From Phytophthora sp. 'mugwort' (Eukaryota > Oomycota > Peronosporomycetes > Peronosporales > Peronosporaceae), in contig JAUCEF010000013.1 of NCBI GenBank assembly GCA_033558025.1, forward strand, positions 3,031,001 to 3,095,000: a stretch of 64,000 nt of DNA, read 5' to 3'. Shown here in pieces: positions 34,622-44,483 of this stretch. The notes beneath the pieces were generated by a model. The model did no database searches and was not told the DNA's origin. It was given only the letters and a program-made list of their open reading frames with translations. Position 1 is the first letter of the stretch. Each line of letters begins with the position of its first letter. A program made the position numbers and the translations under genes.

Positions 34622-36235
34622 ATGGCAGCCGACGACTTTTTCGTGCTGCACCTCGTGGACTCGGCTGACTGGGTCGCCGACCATGAACGCAACCTGTGCT
34701 ATGTCTGCACCAGACCTTTCGGTACCTTCCGTCGTAAGCACCATTGTCGTATGGTAAGTCTGCATTAAATGATTCCTCTATTTTGTTATCAAACTTCCTC
34801 ACGTTTCCTTATTGCTTCCGTTTGTTGCTAGTGTGGAGAGGTCGTTTGCAAGAACTGTACACTCTACAAGGATGCCCACGTGGATCCGACGATTGATTCC
34901 ACCCGCGTTCGCGTGTGTATGTCGTGCGTGATCAACAGCTCCAACGAACGTTCAGGGCCGCCACTTAGTGTAGCCTCGCCGCACCTCAGTGTAACATCGG
35001 AGGCGTCCCGCTTGTGGCTGCAGAGTCACCTGCACTCTCCTGCATCAGCTCCATCGTCCGAGCCTGACAGAGAAGAGTCGCAGCTTCGATCATTTTCACC
35101 CAAGCGACGTCGACATTTTGAGCTCAAGGACAGCCATTTCGATATCGAGGGCGAGCCTCGAAACACCCACCAGAGGAGTCTTCAGGATGAGCAGCACAGC
35201 AACGAGCTTTCGTCTGAGTGGGCTCACCCATGGCCTCGCCCGCCGGTGAGCACTGACGAACGGGGTCGACTCCGAGCCTTGCACGCGCTCAACGTACTGG
35301 ACTCCGACTCGGAACAGCCCTTCGACATGATCTGCGACCTTGCAAAGGCGCGATTGGCGTGCCCCATGGCAGCCGTGAGCTTTCTGGATGAGCATCGTCA
35401 ATGGTTCAAGGCCAGCGTGGGTCTAGCACATAAGATGATCCCGCGCAAGATCGCCTTCTGCGCCTACACTGTGTACATGCGCGAGCCGATGGTCGTACTG
35501 GACACACTTCAGGATGCGCGGTTCCGGAGAAACCCGCTCGTCTCGGGGGCTGCTGGCGTCCGCTTTTACGCGGCGGCACCGATCATCGACCCCAACTCGG
35601 GTCACGCTGTCGGGAGCGTCTTCGTTCTGGACACGCGTCCTCGAGAGGCGTGCGATCTGTCGCTTTTGGAGCGACTCGCGTTGGCGGCAGGCGAAAACCT
35701 CCCGAAAGTTGCGACTATGGAGCCTGAAAACCAGTATACAGATGAGGTGGACAACAATGCCTTCGAAGAGACTGAGAGGCATCAAGACAGTGAGCGAACC
35801 CATGACGTCGCGGATCTGGTTTGTGCTGCGGCTCAGAACGAGCTCCAAAGCTTTGGCAAGGGGAAGAATAACGTGCCCATGTCTCCTGCGACGTCAACTG
35901 CAACGTCGTCGATGTCATCGGTTGGGTCGTCCTCAGCCCAAACATCGTCATCTCCTCCCAAACTGGACAGTAACGACGGGAACCAGGAAGAAGACACATC
36001 GATGGCAATGACGCAGCTTTCTATAGGAACGACGGCAAACGGTGAGCAAATGGAGATGCTCCTCATGCGCCTGCTGACACAAAATACCGAGACGCAGCAG
36101 CAACTGGCGGTGCAGCAGATTTCGCTGTCGTCTAAGCTGGGGCAGCACACGGAGCAGATCAGCAAGCTCATGTTCGACTTCGCCCGAATGGAGGCAAAGG
36201 TCGATGCCAAAGTCGGGGACGGCAGGACAAAATGA
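34622..36235 (+). CDS. FYVE zinc finger plus GAF-domain protein
   Basis: Two exons (34622..34753, 34832..36235) encode 511 aa. The FYVE finger (about 15-75) has the Trp-x-x-Asp motif (WVAD), the basic RRKHHCR patch and paired Cys ligands; the intron splits it just before CGEVVC. FYVE fingers bind phosphatidylinositol 3-phosphate on endosomes. A Ser/Pro/Arg linker leads to a GAF-like domain (about 215-360; PRKIAFCAYTVY, GVRFYAAAPI, VGSVFVLDT). The C-terminus (about 410-505) is Ser/Thr-rich, then a Gln/Leu coiled coil. FYVE-GAF fusions of this type are abundant in oomycetes and rare elsewhere. A phosphoinositide-targeted sensor is inferred; the GAF ligand is unknown. Confidence 0.92.
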
Positions 36236-36860
36236 GCAATGTGAAGCTCGGTGTCTGTATGTTAACAACCAGCGTCTGCATCCACCGTCGGAAGTGGTTG
36301 CAGCTTGGAGAAGGCATCACGAGTCGACGCGTCATATGTCCCGGCAGCCTGGGATCTCTCATTTTATTCGTTGCCGGCGACAATGAGAGATTCGTTGTGG
36401 TCAAATTGTTGTACAACCGGCGATATCTATTCACCATGCCAATGACGCACCGACGTCGAGCAAGCAGGGTTTCATTCTCGTCGTGTATTCTGTCCATACC
36501 ACATTTTAGGGCCTTTAATACGAGGCCAATAGCAGACGTCAAGACCACGGTTAGGAGAGAAGTCACACAAACCTGTCACCGTAGCGCACGTGTATTTGAG
36601 GGAATACACTCGTCTTCTGTTTACATTTTTTATGGAGCTTTACGAAAATACCAACGACTTCGACGTGGCTGAAATGAAGCTGGCGCCGGGCCGATATTGC
36701 CATTTTCCCCGTAGCAACCGCAGTTTCAGGTCTAAAATGTACCATCCATGCATGCGTCCAGCAAATGCACACGCAATCGACAACTAGAGCCACACGAAAT
36801 CCCCATGCTGCGGTGCTTCGTAAGGGGAACAAGCTACAGACGCGACCTGGTGGCCGTACT
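36236..36860. other. Convergent intergenic region FYVE-GAF / ACBP
   Basis: 625 nt between two stop codons. Several short open frames exist on both strands but none has a plausible start plus protein-like composition. Nothing else was recognised; it probably holds the two 3' UTRs. Confidence 0.5.
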
Positions 36861-37206
36861 TCAGGCGTAGACGGCCTTCTGCTTCTCCACCTCGGCGATG
36901 TAGGCCTTCATGGCGTCCTCCGTGGACATACCCTTCTTGGCGTTCCAGGCGTTCCACTTGGCCTTGCCCGTCAGGTCGAACATACCCGGGGCGGACGTGG
37001 TGTTGTCACCTACAGTGGCCTGCTTGTAGTAGGCGTACAGGGCGAGCTTCTCGTCGTTGCTCTACAAGAAATGATACACGTGAGGTCAGTGGGGTCTTGG
37101 CTAATTGCGTCAAGTCAACAATGAACGTTTCGTCACATACGGGGTTCTTGGTGAAGGTCTTCGCGAGCGCGGCAGCAGCTTCGAAGTCGGCCTTGAGGTC
37201 AGACAT
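36861..37206 (-). CDS. ACBP: Acyl-CoA-binding protein
   Basis: Two exons (37206..37141, 37061..36861) encode 88 aa, the usual length of a single-domain ACBP. After splicing the family signature is complete: [29 protein letters not shown] and [16 protein letters not shown]. The conserved Tyr, Lys and Trp that contact the CoA moiety are present. It is a cytosolic carrier that buffers long-chain acyl-CoA. The intron falls after Asn-Pro at residue 22, before the second helix. It is divergent from the amine oxidase gene, 771 nt away. Confidence 0.96.
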
Positions 37207-37977
37207 GATGATGACAGAATGAGGTGCTATTTTTTAAGGGGAGGAAATAGCGAATGATGCTGCCGCTGCGGATCGCTGCGGAGGAATGATATCGGTATAG
37301 ACGGGGTTTCCAGTCCTATACCAAAGCCAAATGGATTGATGACGCACTGCCATGCCGTTCCACTTGTAGTTGGCGGCCCTATATTATTGGGCCGTGCCGG
37401 CAGTGAGTCGAGATACAGCAGTCGAAGCTCGAAGCAAGCAGCGATTGCAGAGGCTGAGTTGAACACCAGCATCGATATGTGTGACCACGGGCCGTCAGCG
37501 TCGATATAGGCCACATATCGTGGCACAGATGGAGTCTTATTGCAATGAACATGTATTTCATGCTTCGACGTCTATTAAACTGGTACCGTATTTAACCGGT
37601 TTTACCGGTTTGAGTAGCATTACGTCATCAGTGCTGTAAAGCGTGACGCCGTCAATGTTAAGGTTGCTGCATCGTTGCAGCAAGCGTCAGGTTGCATTGC
37701 TCCACTGCAACTTCTTGGCGTTTGTTCTGTCTTGCGTAGTACCACCATCCTGTTCCTAACTGTACTCTTTAACTTACTAATCCAAGTCATTCCGGCCGAG
37801 GGGCTGCTGTCCAGTCAAGTCGTGCGCCAACACAAAAATGCCGCACGGACTGATGGCAGCGGATACTCTTCGATTGGTTGTCTAGTACAATGCTCAACGG
37901 TCCCAGAGCGCCCAGTCCGATGCACAGAGTCCCCGCTTTTCTATTCATAAGCCATTCCAAATCTAGCTAGTGAACGA
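37207..37977. other. Divergent intergenic region ACBP / amine oxidase
   Basis: 771 nt. Contains a short AACCGGTTTTACCGGTTT direct repeat near 37594-37611 and a CCATTCCAAATCT stretch just before the amine oxidase ATG that weakly resembles an oomycete initiator. A hydrophobic open frame at 37675-37950 lacks an ATG. No other feature was seen. Confidence 0.5.
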
Positions 37978-39807
37978 ATGGCGGACGAGCAGCCGGAGTT
38001 TCACGACGTGGTTGTCATCGGCGCCGGCGTCGCCGGTCTGCGCTGCGCCAACCAACTGGTGCACGTTAAGGGCGTGAAGGATGTGCTGGTCGTTGAGGCA
38101 TCGGAACGTGTGGGCGGCCGGGTGATGAACAACACGAGTTTCATCCCGGGGCTCAGCATCGAGGTTGGGGCTGAGTTCATGCACGGCGCCAACACGACCC
38201 TTACGCGCCTGGCTGAGGAGCATAACGTCGGTCTGCGCGAGATCTTCACTTGGGCTCAGGTGAGAGGACACAGTGCTAGTGTGTGTGAACCAAATACGTA
38301 TTTTCATTGCCGCATCGATTAATCAGCCATTGATTCGCTCGTAAGAGCAATGAGATAATCTCCTGGCCTTCATACGAATGCAAGATCGAACGTTAGATCA
38401 TGTTTCCTAAATTAGCATCTTCAGGGCGAGCGCTGCGGTCTCCTTCGGGAACCTCGTTGCTTATCTGCGTGCATTCGACGGCACAGTTCTTGTGCCGTTG
38501 AGTATTGCACGTGTCCACCCGGGAGAAGTCAGTCTGGATTCATACATCCACTCTAAAAAACTATGTGTTTTATTAGTGCATACTGTAGTAGTGAAACTAG
38601 TTTTGATCAGCGATACTCACGCTCCACTGCATTTTCCCGTGTTTAGGGCGATGGTGGTCCGACCGACCCCGCTCCGGATGGAGGCATCGGATACTACTAC
38701 ATCGGCGACCAGAAGCGCATGGTGAAGTACGATGATGAAGACGAGGAGTTCCTTAAGTTAAATCTGTCGGTGGCCGACTTGAGCGATCTTGAGAACATTA
38801 ACCAGATCCCGTCCGAGAAGTCCATGAGGGATTACTTTAACGAGATTGGTCTGTCTTCATCCATGATGAAGCTGTGCGAGTCGGGATACGCTAACACGGC
38901 CGGTGGACCACTAGAGGATATCTCGATGCGTATTACTTGTCGCTACGAGAAGCAGTGGATTGAATTGGAGGACGAGGGCGACTACCGTGTCGTGCCCAGC
39001 TTCATGCGTTTTGTTGAGCTCTTCGCCCAAGGTGTGACCACTCGTCTCAACTGGCCTGTGGCAAGCGTGGATTACTCCCAGAGCGATCGGATCCTAGTGA
39101 CCAGCACAACTGGCAAGCAGCTCTCATGCCGCACGTTGGTTGTGACTGTGTCGACTGCCGTCTTCTCGAAGATCGCATACACTCCTTCTCTTCCCCAGGA
39201 GAAAGTCGATGCCGTGGCTTCGTTCGATATGCGCCGCGCTGGAAAGGTGCTGCTGCACATGTCAGGTCGCTTTTGGCCTGAGAACGCGCACGGTGTCGTG
39301 TGCTCGGACTGCTTCCTGCCCGAGTTCTGGTTCAACAGCACGCGGGGTATTGGCCACTTAAAGTCCAACGGCGATAAGCTGTGCGTTGAGCAGGAAGCCA
39401 ACAAGCCCGATGAAAGCGAAACACAGTACCTGATCACGGGTTTCGCTGGTGCGCTTTATGCCGAGAGCTTCGTTGGTGTTGAGCATGATAAGATCATTGA
39501 GGGCTTCCTTGACCAGCTTGACATGATCTATGGCACCGTTGACGAGCCATCTCCGGCTCACAAGTACTTCGTCAAGGGCACGTACAAGGATTGGGGTGAC
39601 GAGCCGTGGGTCCGCGGAGGGTACGCTTTCCCTCGCGTGGGTCAATCTGATTCTGCTTCGCACGATCTTGCTGCGCCGGTGGACGGTCGCATTTTCTTCG
39701 CTGGTGAGGCGACGGCATTCGAGCAGCCTGGTATGTCGGTGCACGCTGCCATCGACACCGGAACCCGCGCATCGGCGCAGGTGGTGCACGCGCTGCAAGA
39801 GCTGTAG
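37978..39807 (+). CDS. FAD-dependent amine oxidase (polyamine oxidase/LSD-like)
   Basis: Two exons (37978..38259, 38647..39807) encode 480 aa. The N-terminal dinucleotide fold is VVVIGAGVAGLRCANQL, followed by VVEASERVGGRV and GAEFMHG, all FAD-contacting signatures. The C-terminus has IFFAGEATAFEQPGMSVHAAIDTG, the usual FAD-ribityl motif. The substrate domain fits polyamine or monoamine oxidases rather than histone demethylases, since no SWIRM or tower domain is present. No signal peptide or peroxisomal SKL-type ending is obvious, so it is probably cytosolic. The intron is 387 nt, the longest coding intron in the window, and has an internal hairpin at 38478-38498. The substrate is not deducible from sequence. 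Confidence 0.92.
38478..38498. repeat. Small hairpin inside the amine oxidase intron
   Basis: ACGGCACA and TGTGCCGT form perfect 8-bp arms around a 5-nt loop, inside an unusually long intron (38260-38646). Confidence 0.5.
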
Positions 39808-40258
39808 GTATTGGCTGTATACTATTGTGTGCGTCATGACTGCTTAGTAGTTTGTTGCCAGGATATCGTGATTTTGATTAGTTGGAATAGAAACGGTGTT
39901 TTATAGGAAGCGTTTAGTAATAAGTGGTCGTAGCTAGCAATAAACCACTGATAGCAACAAAACCGGAACTCTCGATTCAAAATTTATTCCAGGTGATTGA
40001 ACCTCTTTATTAGTTTTTGGTATGGTGGCCCGTGTATCGTACGCTCAAACTTTTGGTTTCGGTCATGGTGCTGTCGCTGCAGCTGGTCTTGAACTCAAAT
40101 GGCGTGTTGTGAACGATCAGCTGGTCGTTGCGCCGCAAAATATTTATATAGGCAGTGTAGGCGGGCAGGAAGCGCAGGAGCATGTTGAGGGCTTCTGTGT
40201 TGGTGCCCCACCTGCTTGCGAGCCGCTAGTGCTGAAGCGGGGTAGTAGAGCTGTCTGC
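39808..40258. other. Convergent intergenic region amine oxidase / Puf
   Basis: 451 nt between stop codons, AT-rich, presumably two 3' UTRs. No perfect UGUANAUA element occurs; TGTATACT at about 39817 is a near miss. Nothing else was recognised. Confidence 0.5.
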
Positions 40259-42994
40259 TCAATAGTAGCTGTTCGTCTGCTCTTCCCGCTCCAGCCGGCT
40301 CAAAACGTGCTTCCCGAATGTGAAGCGCTTCAAATAATCCTCGTTGTGTCGAATAATACATACAATGCGTTGGCGGTCGTGGTCATCCGCGCGCTCCAGC
40401 AATTTCTGCACCACGTAATTGCCGTACATGTGTTTCATCATAGGAAGCAGTGCACAAGACGCGCCGCTCTCGTCACACTGAAGGATGAAGTCAACAATCT
40501 GGCTGATCTCCTCCTTTGTCGCATGCTCCAAGCAGGATTCTACGACGTTGCTGGCGTACTTGTGCTGGCTCCAACGAGCAATCTCTGGAAGGACTGCTTG
40601 CATAACAATGTTGCGCTGGTCTGGCGCCCCGTGGCTGATGACGTGCTGCACAACGTAGTTCCCAAACTGATCTTTAACAAGGTCACGGCACTTGAAGATG
40701 ATCTCATCCAGCAGCGGGCGAATTTGGTCCGGTGCGCAGTGTTCCAGTACGCGCTGGATCACGCGGCATCCGTACGAATGCGTGGAGAGAGCTGAAGCGT
40801 GGCCGACGAAGCTGTCGATAATGAACTGAATGTCCTCTCCTGTCACAAAACGTTGCGGTCCCAATCCGGTGCACTCTGCCGCTCTCTTCCAAGATGCCGC
40901 CTCAATGCACTTCTGCAGCACGTGGTTGCCGTTCTGGTCAACGACACACTTCATCACGTACCCCTTCAGCTGTCGAATCAGCGCGAGCTGTTCTTCAACT
41001 CGAGTCACCTCCAGGGCACGCTGAATCACGCGGCATCCGTACACTTGCAGGGCCAGGCTGATCATGTTGCTTGTCATCAGCTCCACCAGCAATTGCTGCT
41101 GCTCCAGCGAACCATACTCGAGGAATTTCTGAATCACGTAGTTGCCGAACACATCTGTCATCAGCAGGAGAGAGTTTGGAAAGATCTCGTTGAACGCGTC
41201 GGCCTTCAGACGTTCATCTGCCTTCTCCAGCTTCTGCTGAATATATCGTGAACCTGTCTGGTCTTTCGCGAAGATGAAGAGGTGCCCTTTGATGGCGGAC
41301 AATCCCCATTTCTCCGACTTCGGCGCCGAATTAAACTCCTCCAGAAGGCTGTTGGACGAGTATGAGTGAGCTACCGGGTGAAAATACTCGAAGTCACTCC
41401 GTCGAGGCCCTCCGACCTTGGGTCTGTGCAACATCTGCGGATGAGGCACATAGCTTCCAAAGTCATGACGCTCGTACAGTGGATGGTCTGCTAGGGGATA
41501 CGACGGGCGGGCTTTAAACATCTTGTCGGCAGACTTCAGACCGCGGTATTCTCCAGCATAGCCGACAGGGTAGCTTGGCACTGCTGAACTGTGAGCAGGG
41601 TGCAAACTTGCGAAGTCCGAAGGCGCGAAGCCGAAAGGCGACGACTGGAACGAATACGCGTCCTCGTTGGCAGCCCATCGCGACTTTCCAGCACCCATCA
41701 TGACAGGGTAGCCCTGAATACCTTCAGCACTCATACCGTAAGACGACGTATAGCCCGGGGCCATACCTCCATGATAAGACCCACCAAAAGGAGGCTCGCT
41801 GGTGCTCCTGCCGAATGTGTGACGGTGACCATTCATTCCAACAAGTCTGGGCCCAGTGACGTGCTGCGGCATCCGAGGCAAAGCTTCACAGTCGTGCCCA
41901 GACCGATGGCCATAATCGTAGGGTAAAGCTGAACGGTAGTTGCCGAGTCGCATCTGTTTCATTCCTTCGTCGATGCCAAACGCCTGCTGGTCTCTTCCAC
42001 CAAATGAAGGTCTTCGAGCAGCCAAATCGTCACCCTCGAACTGACCGTACTCGGGCGAAGGCGTACGAGGAAAGTCCTCTTGGATTCGGTCGATCAAGGA
42101 CATTCCCGGAGGAACTCGGCAACCATCAGCCTTGCTGTCGGCGCGTGACGATCTGGTACGGATGCTGGGTCCGCTCGAGCGAGGAAAGCTTTGCTTAACA
42201 GGCGACGTGGTGGGGCTCACAGTCGAGTTAAAGTCATCATCCCTGAAGTCCTTGTGAGGGTTCGTCCAGATATCGACAGGGTGAGTTTCACTGCTTCGAG
42301 ACAGCGAAGAACTCGAATGATCACGGAGCTGCTGCAGTCGGACAAAAACGTTAAAACAGCTCTAATTCAAGAAGCTCACTCCAACCAAAACGTACCAGGT
42401 TGAGCGATGGCCCGTGCGAATCTGGCTCCTGGTTGTCCGCCGGTTGATCCTCCTGAAAACAGTGTACCCATGGCGTCAGCGAGGTTGACCGATCCAAAAG
42501 ATAGAAACAAGTACCTTATTCGACAGTATCTGTGTCGTCACTCCCCACGATGGCGGAAGATCTCCAGCCTTCTCAGATGGGGCATCATGCTGGCCTTCGT
42601 CTTCTTTTTGGTTGTCCACCGCTGCCTCGCCTTCATCTGACTCGCTGGGTGGTGTAGTCTGAGCGCTGTGCACGGAGCGCGAGTCCGCCTTGGGCTGTAG
42701 TCGTGGGGCGCGCAGCGCGAAGCTCGCGGGGCGATCGCTCACCGGCTGCGAGGCGGAAATGAGCAGCGAGGAGCGCGACTTAAGGCCTTCAGAGGACCAG
42801 AGTGAGTCCGACGGGTATCCGACGGGGTCCTGCAGCTTCACGCGCACCGGTTCGACGGGGTTGTCGTGATGGACGGGCTTCTCCAGCGCCGCGAGGCCCG
42901 ACCCAGTGTGACTGGCGGCGCGTTGCGGCGGTTCAACGGAGGGGGCGCCACCGCTGCAGCTCTTGGCGGGGCTCATCGAGTTGCTGTGGCCCAT
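40259..42994 (-). CDS. Pumilio/Puf RNA-binding protein (oomycete M90-type)
   Basis: Three exons (42994..42515, 42452..42396, 42331..40259) encode 869 aa. The first 520 residues are Ser/Pro/His/Gly-rich and disordered. About 525-862 form the PUM homology domain of eight repeats. The base-contact triplets in repeats 1-8 are SRxxQ, NYxxQ, CRxxQ, NHxxQ, CRxxQ, NYxxQ, SNxxE, NYxxQ, predicting UGUAUAUA. A short Trp-containing insertion lies between repeats 4 and 5. Puf proteins repress or localise mRNAs through 3' UTRs; the oomycete M90/PuM90 Puf is linked to sporulation and oospore formation, and orthology is likely but unproven. The third exon has a CAGCAG tandem acceptor, allowing an isoform with or without one Gln. 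Confidence 0.94.
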
Positions 42995-44483
42995 GGTGTG
43001 GGACCGAGGCAGACAGTCAGGCTGGGCGAGCTAGCGAGCGGTTGCTGAGCTTCGTGTCGCCGCGAGGCCGGCAGTCGTCCACTTGCGCAGGGATCGGCAA
43101 ATTGGAGAATGATGCCGCTACGGACTCGGGCGGGTGGGCCGGGGGTTATTTTCGCGAAACGGGTACTTCTTTGCCTGTGACAGGTTGCTGCACGTTCACT
43201 TAAAGCGAGAGGACCCACCCACGACGTTGACGTCGAGCGTGCAAAAAGACGGAAACCCTCAGCGAGGGTGGGGTAAAGCGATTGTCTATTCTTTTACCAA
43301 CAATTGCATCTTGCACTCGGCGCTGAAGACCATCTCGTGCGCGAATTTTCAAGCCGCGGTGCATCTGAGATGGCGGGTGTGTAACATTGACCGCGCGAAA
43401 CTGCGGCACCGCCCCCACCGACGCGAGCGACGGGCTCCGTAAGGTATAGATGGCGCCACCATCCTCGGCTCGCGACCTGCAGGCGGTGGTCTGCTCGCAT
43501 CGGAAATTTCAGGTCGCACGTCGGGGCATGGCGCCATGCATGCGGTTCGCTGCTGAGGCAGTTAGCTAGTGGTTGCTTTCATGGAAAAATCCGGAGCACG
43601 CACGCGTCGAGGCGTGATGTGACTTGACTGGCGCGCTCGTTCGTTACCGCGAGCACCCCGATGTTGCCACAGCCTGGGGTTTCCTCCGTCAACAGCGGGG
43701 TCGGAAGAAAGGTGGAAACCGTGCGCTATGCTAACGGCAAAGTTGAAGCGACGCGGGACAGCCTGGGATCGTCGACACGCGTTCCCAGAAAGGGCAGCGA
43801 CCATCACTCCGACAAGGGCAAGTTGCCGTGCAGCGCCAGCTGGCGCCCGCCACTCCGCAACAACACATCTTGGTCACAGGCAAACGACGGGATCACAAGT
43901 TGTAGCCGCTGCGTTGTGATTCACAACGCAGCGGCTATGACTGCTCACCCGGCGGAAGGCGCTGCCAGGCCTGCGGAAATCGTTCGAAGCAGGCTGGCTA
44001 GCTAGCCGGCAAATGTTGGTTCATCGGCGCGCGGGAGATCCGATCACAATCATGACGGCAAAGGCAACCAACAAACATATTTAGCGCCCGGCATTGCCCC
44101 CCCCTTTCGCTTTAGCCATTGTCGACGACCGCCGTGTCGCTTTAGGTAATGCAAGAGGAAACATTGCCCGCTACGTTCGTTTTTACAAGGACTAAACCAT
44201 CTGCTCATGTATTTGCTGCTCTCGCCGATGCTAAAGCGAGTGGGCGCTAGTTATACGGCGGCGCGGAACTCAAACAAGGTTCTTGCGCGCTCGCGTCCAC
44301 ACGTTATGCGAGCCCTGTCCCAGTCGCAGCTGCTGACTGCCTTGAACGAAAGTGCGCCCGGTTGCCTGTTGGGGTAGCCTAGTGGAGACGGCAACGCAAT
44401 TGATCGAACCGCAGATGCCGCCCAGCCCGAGAGCCAGCACCCGAACTTGAGGTGGCAGCAAGGACACCTGTGACCGTCGCTGC
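42995..44483. other. Long 5' region of the Puf gene
   Basis: 1489 nt between the Puf ATG and the stop of the C2-TPR gene, on the same strand. It is GC-rich and has no convincing open frame on either strand. It holds a 35-nt near-perfect palindrome (43903-43937) and a C-run (44098-44104). A long 5' leader or promoter would suit a stage-regulated Puf gene. Confidence 0.5.
43903..43937. repeat. 17-bp perfect inverted repeat with 1-nt spacer
   Basis: TAGCCGCTGCGTTGTGA is followed by one T and then its exact reverse complement. It lies about 910 nt upstream of the Puf start. It could extrude as a cruciform, bind a dimeric factor, or be a transposon footprint; no matching terminal repeat was found nearby. 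Confidence 0.8.

Noticed and set aside
37675..37950. Plus-strand hydrophobic frame resembling a signal peptide followed by a basic segment, considered as an effector candidate.
   Set aside because: It has no ATG in frame and lacks an RxLR or EER motif.
43661..44005. Plus-strand frame of 114 codons in the Puf upstream region.
   Set aside because: Low-complexity composition and no recognisable motif; it overlaps the palindrome.
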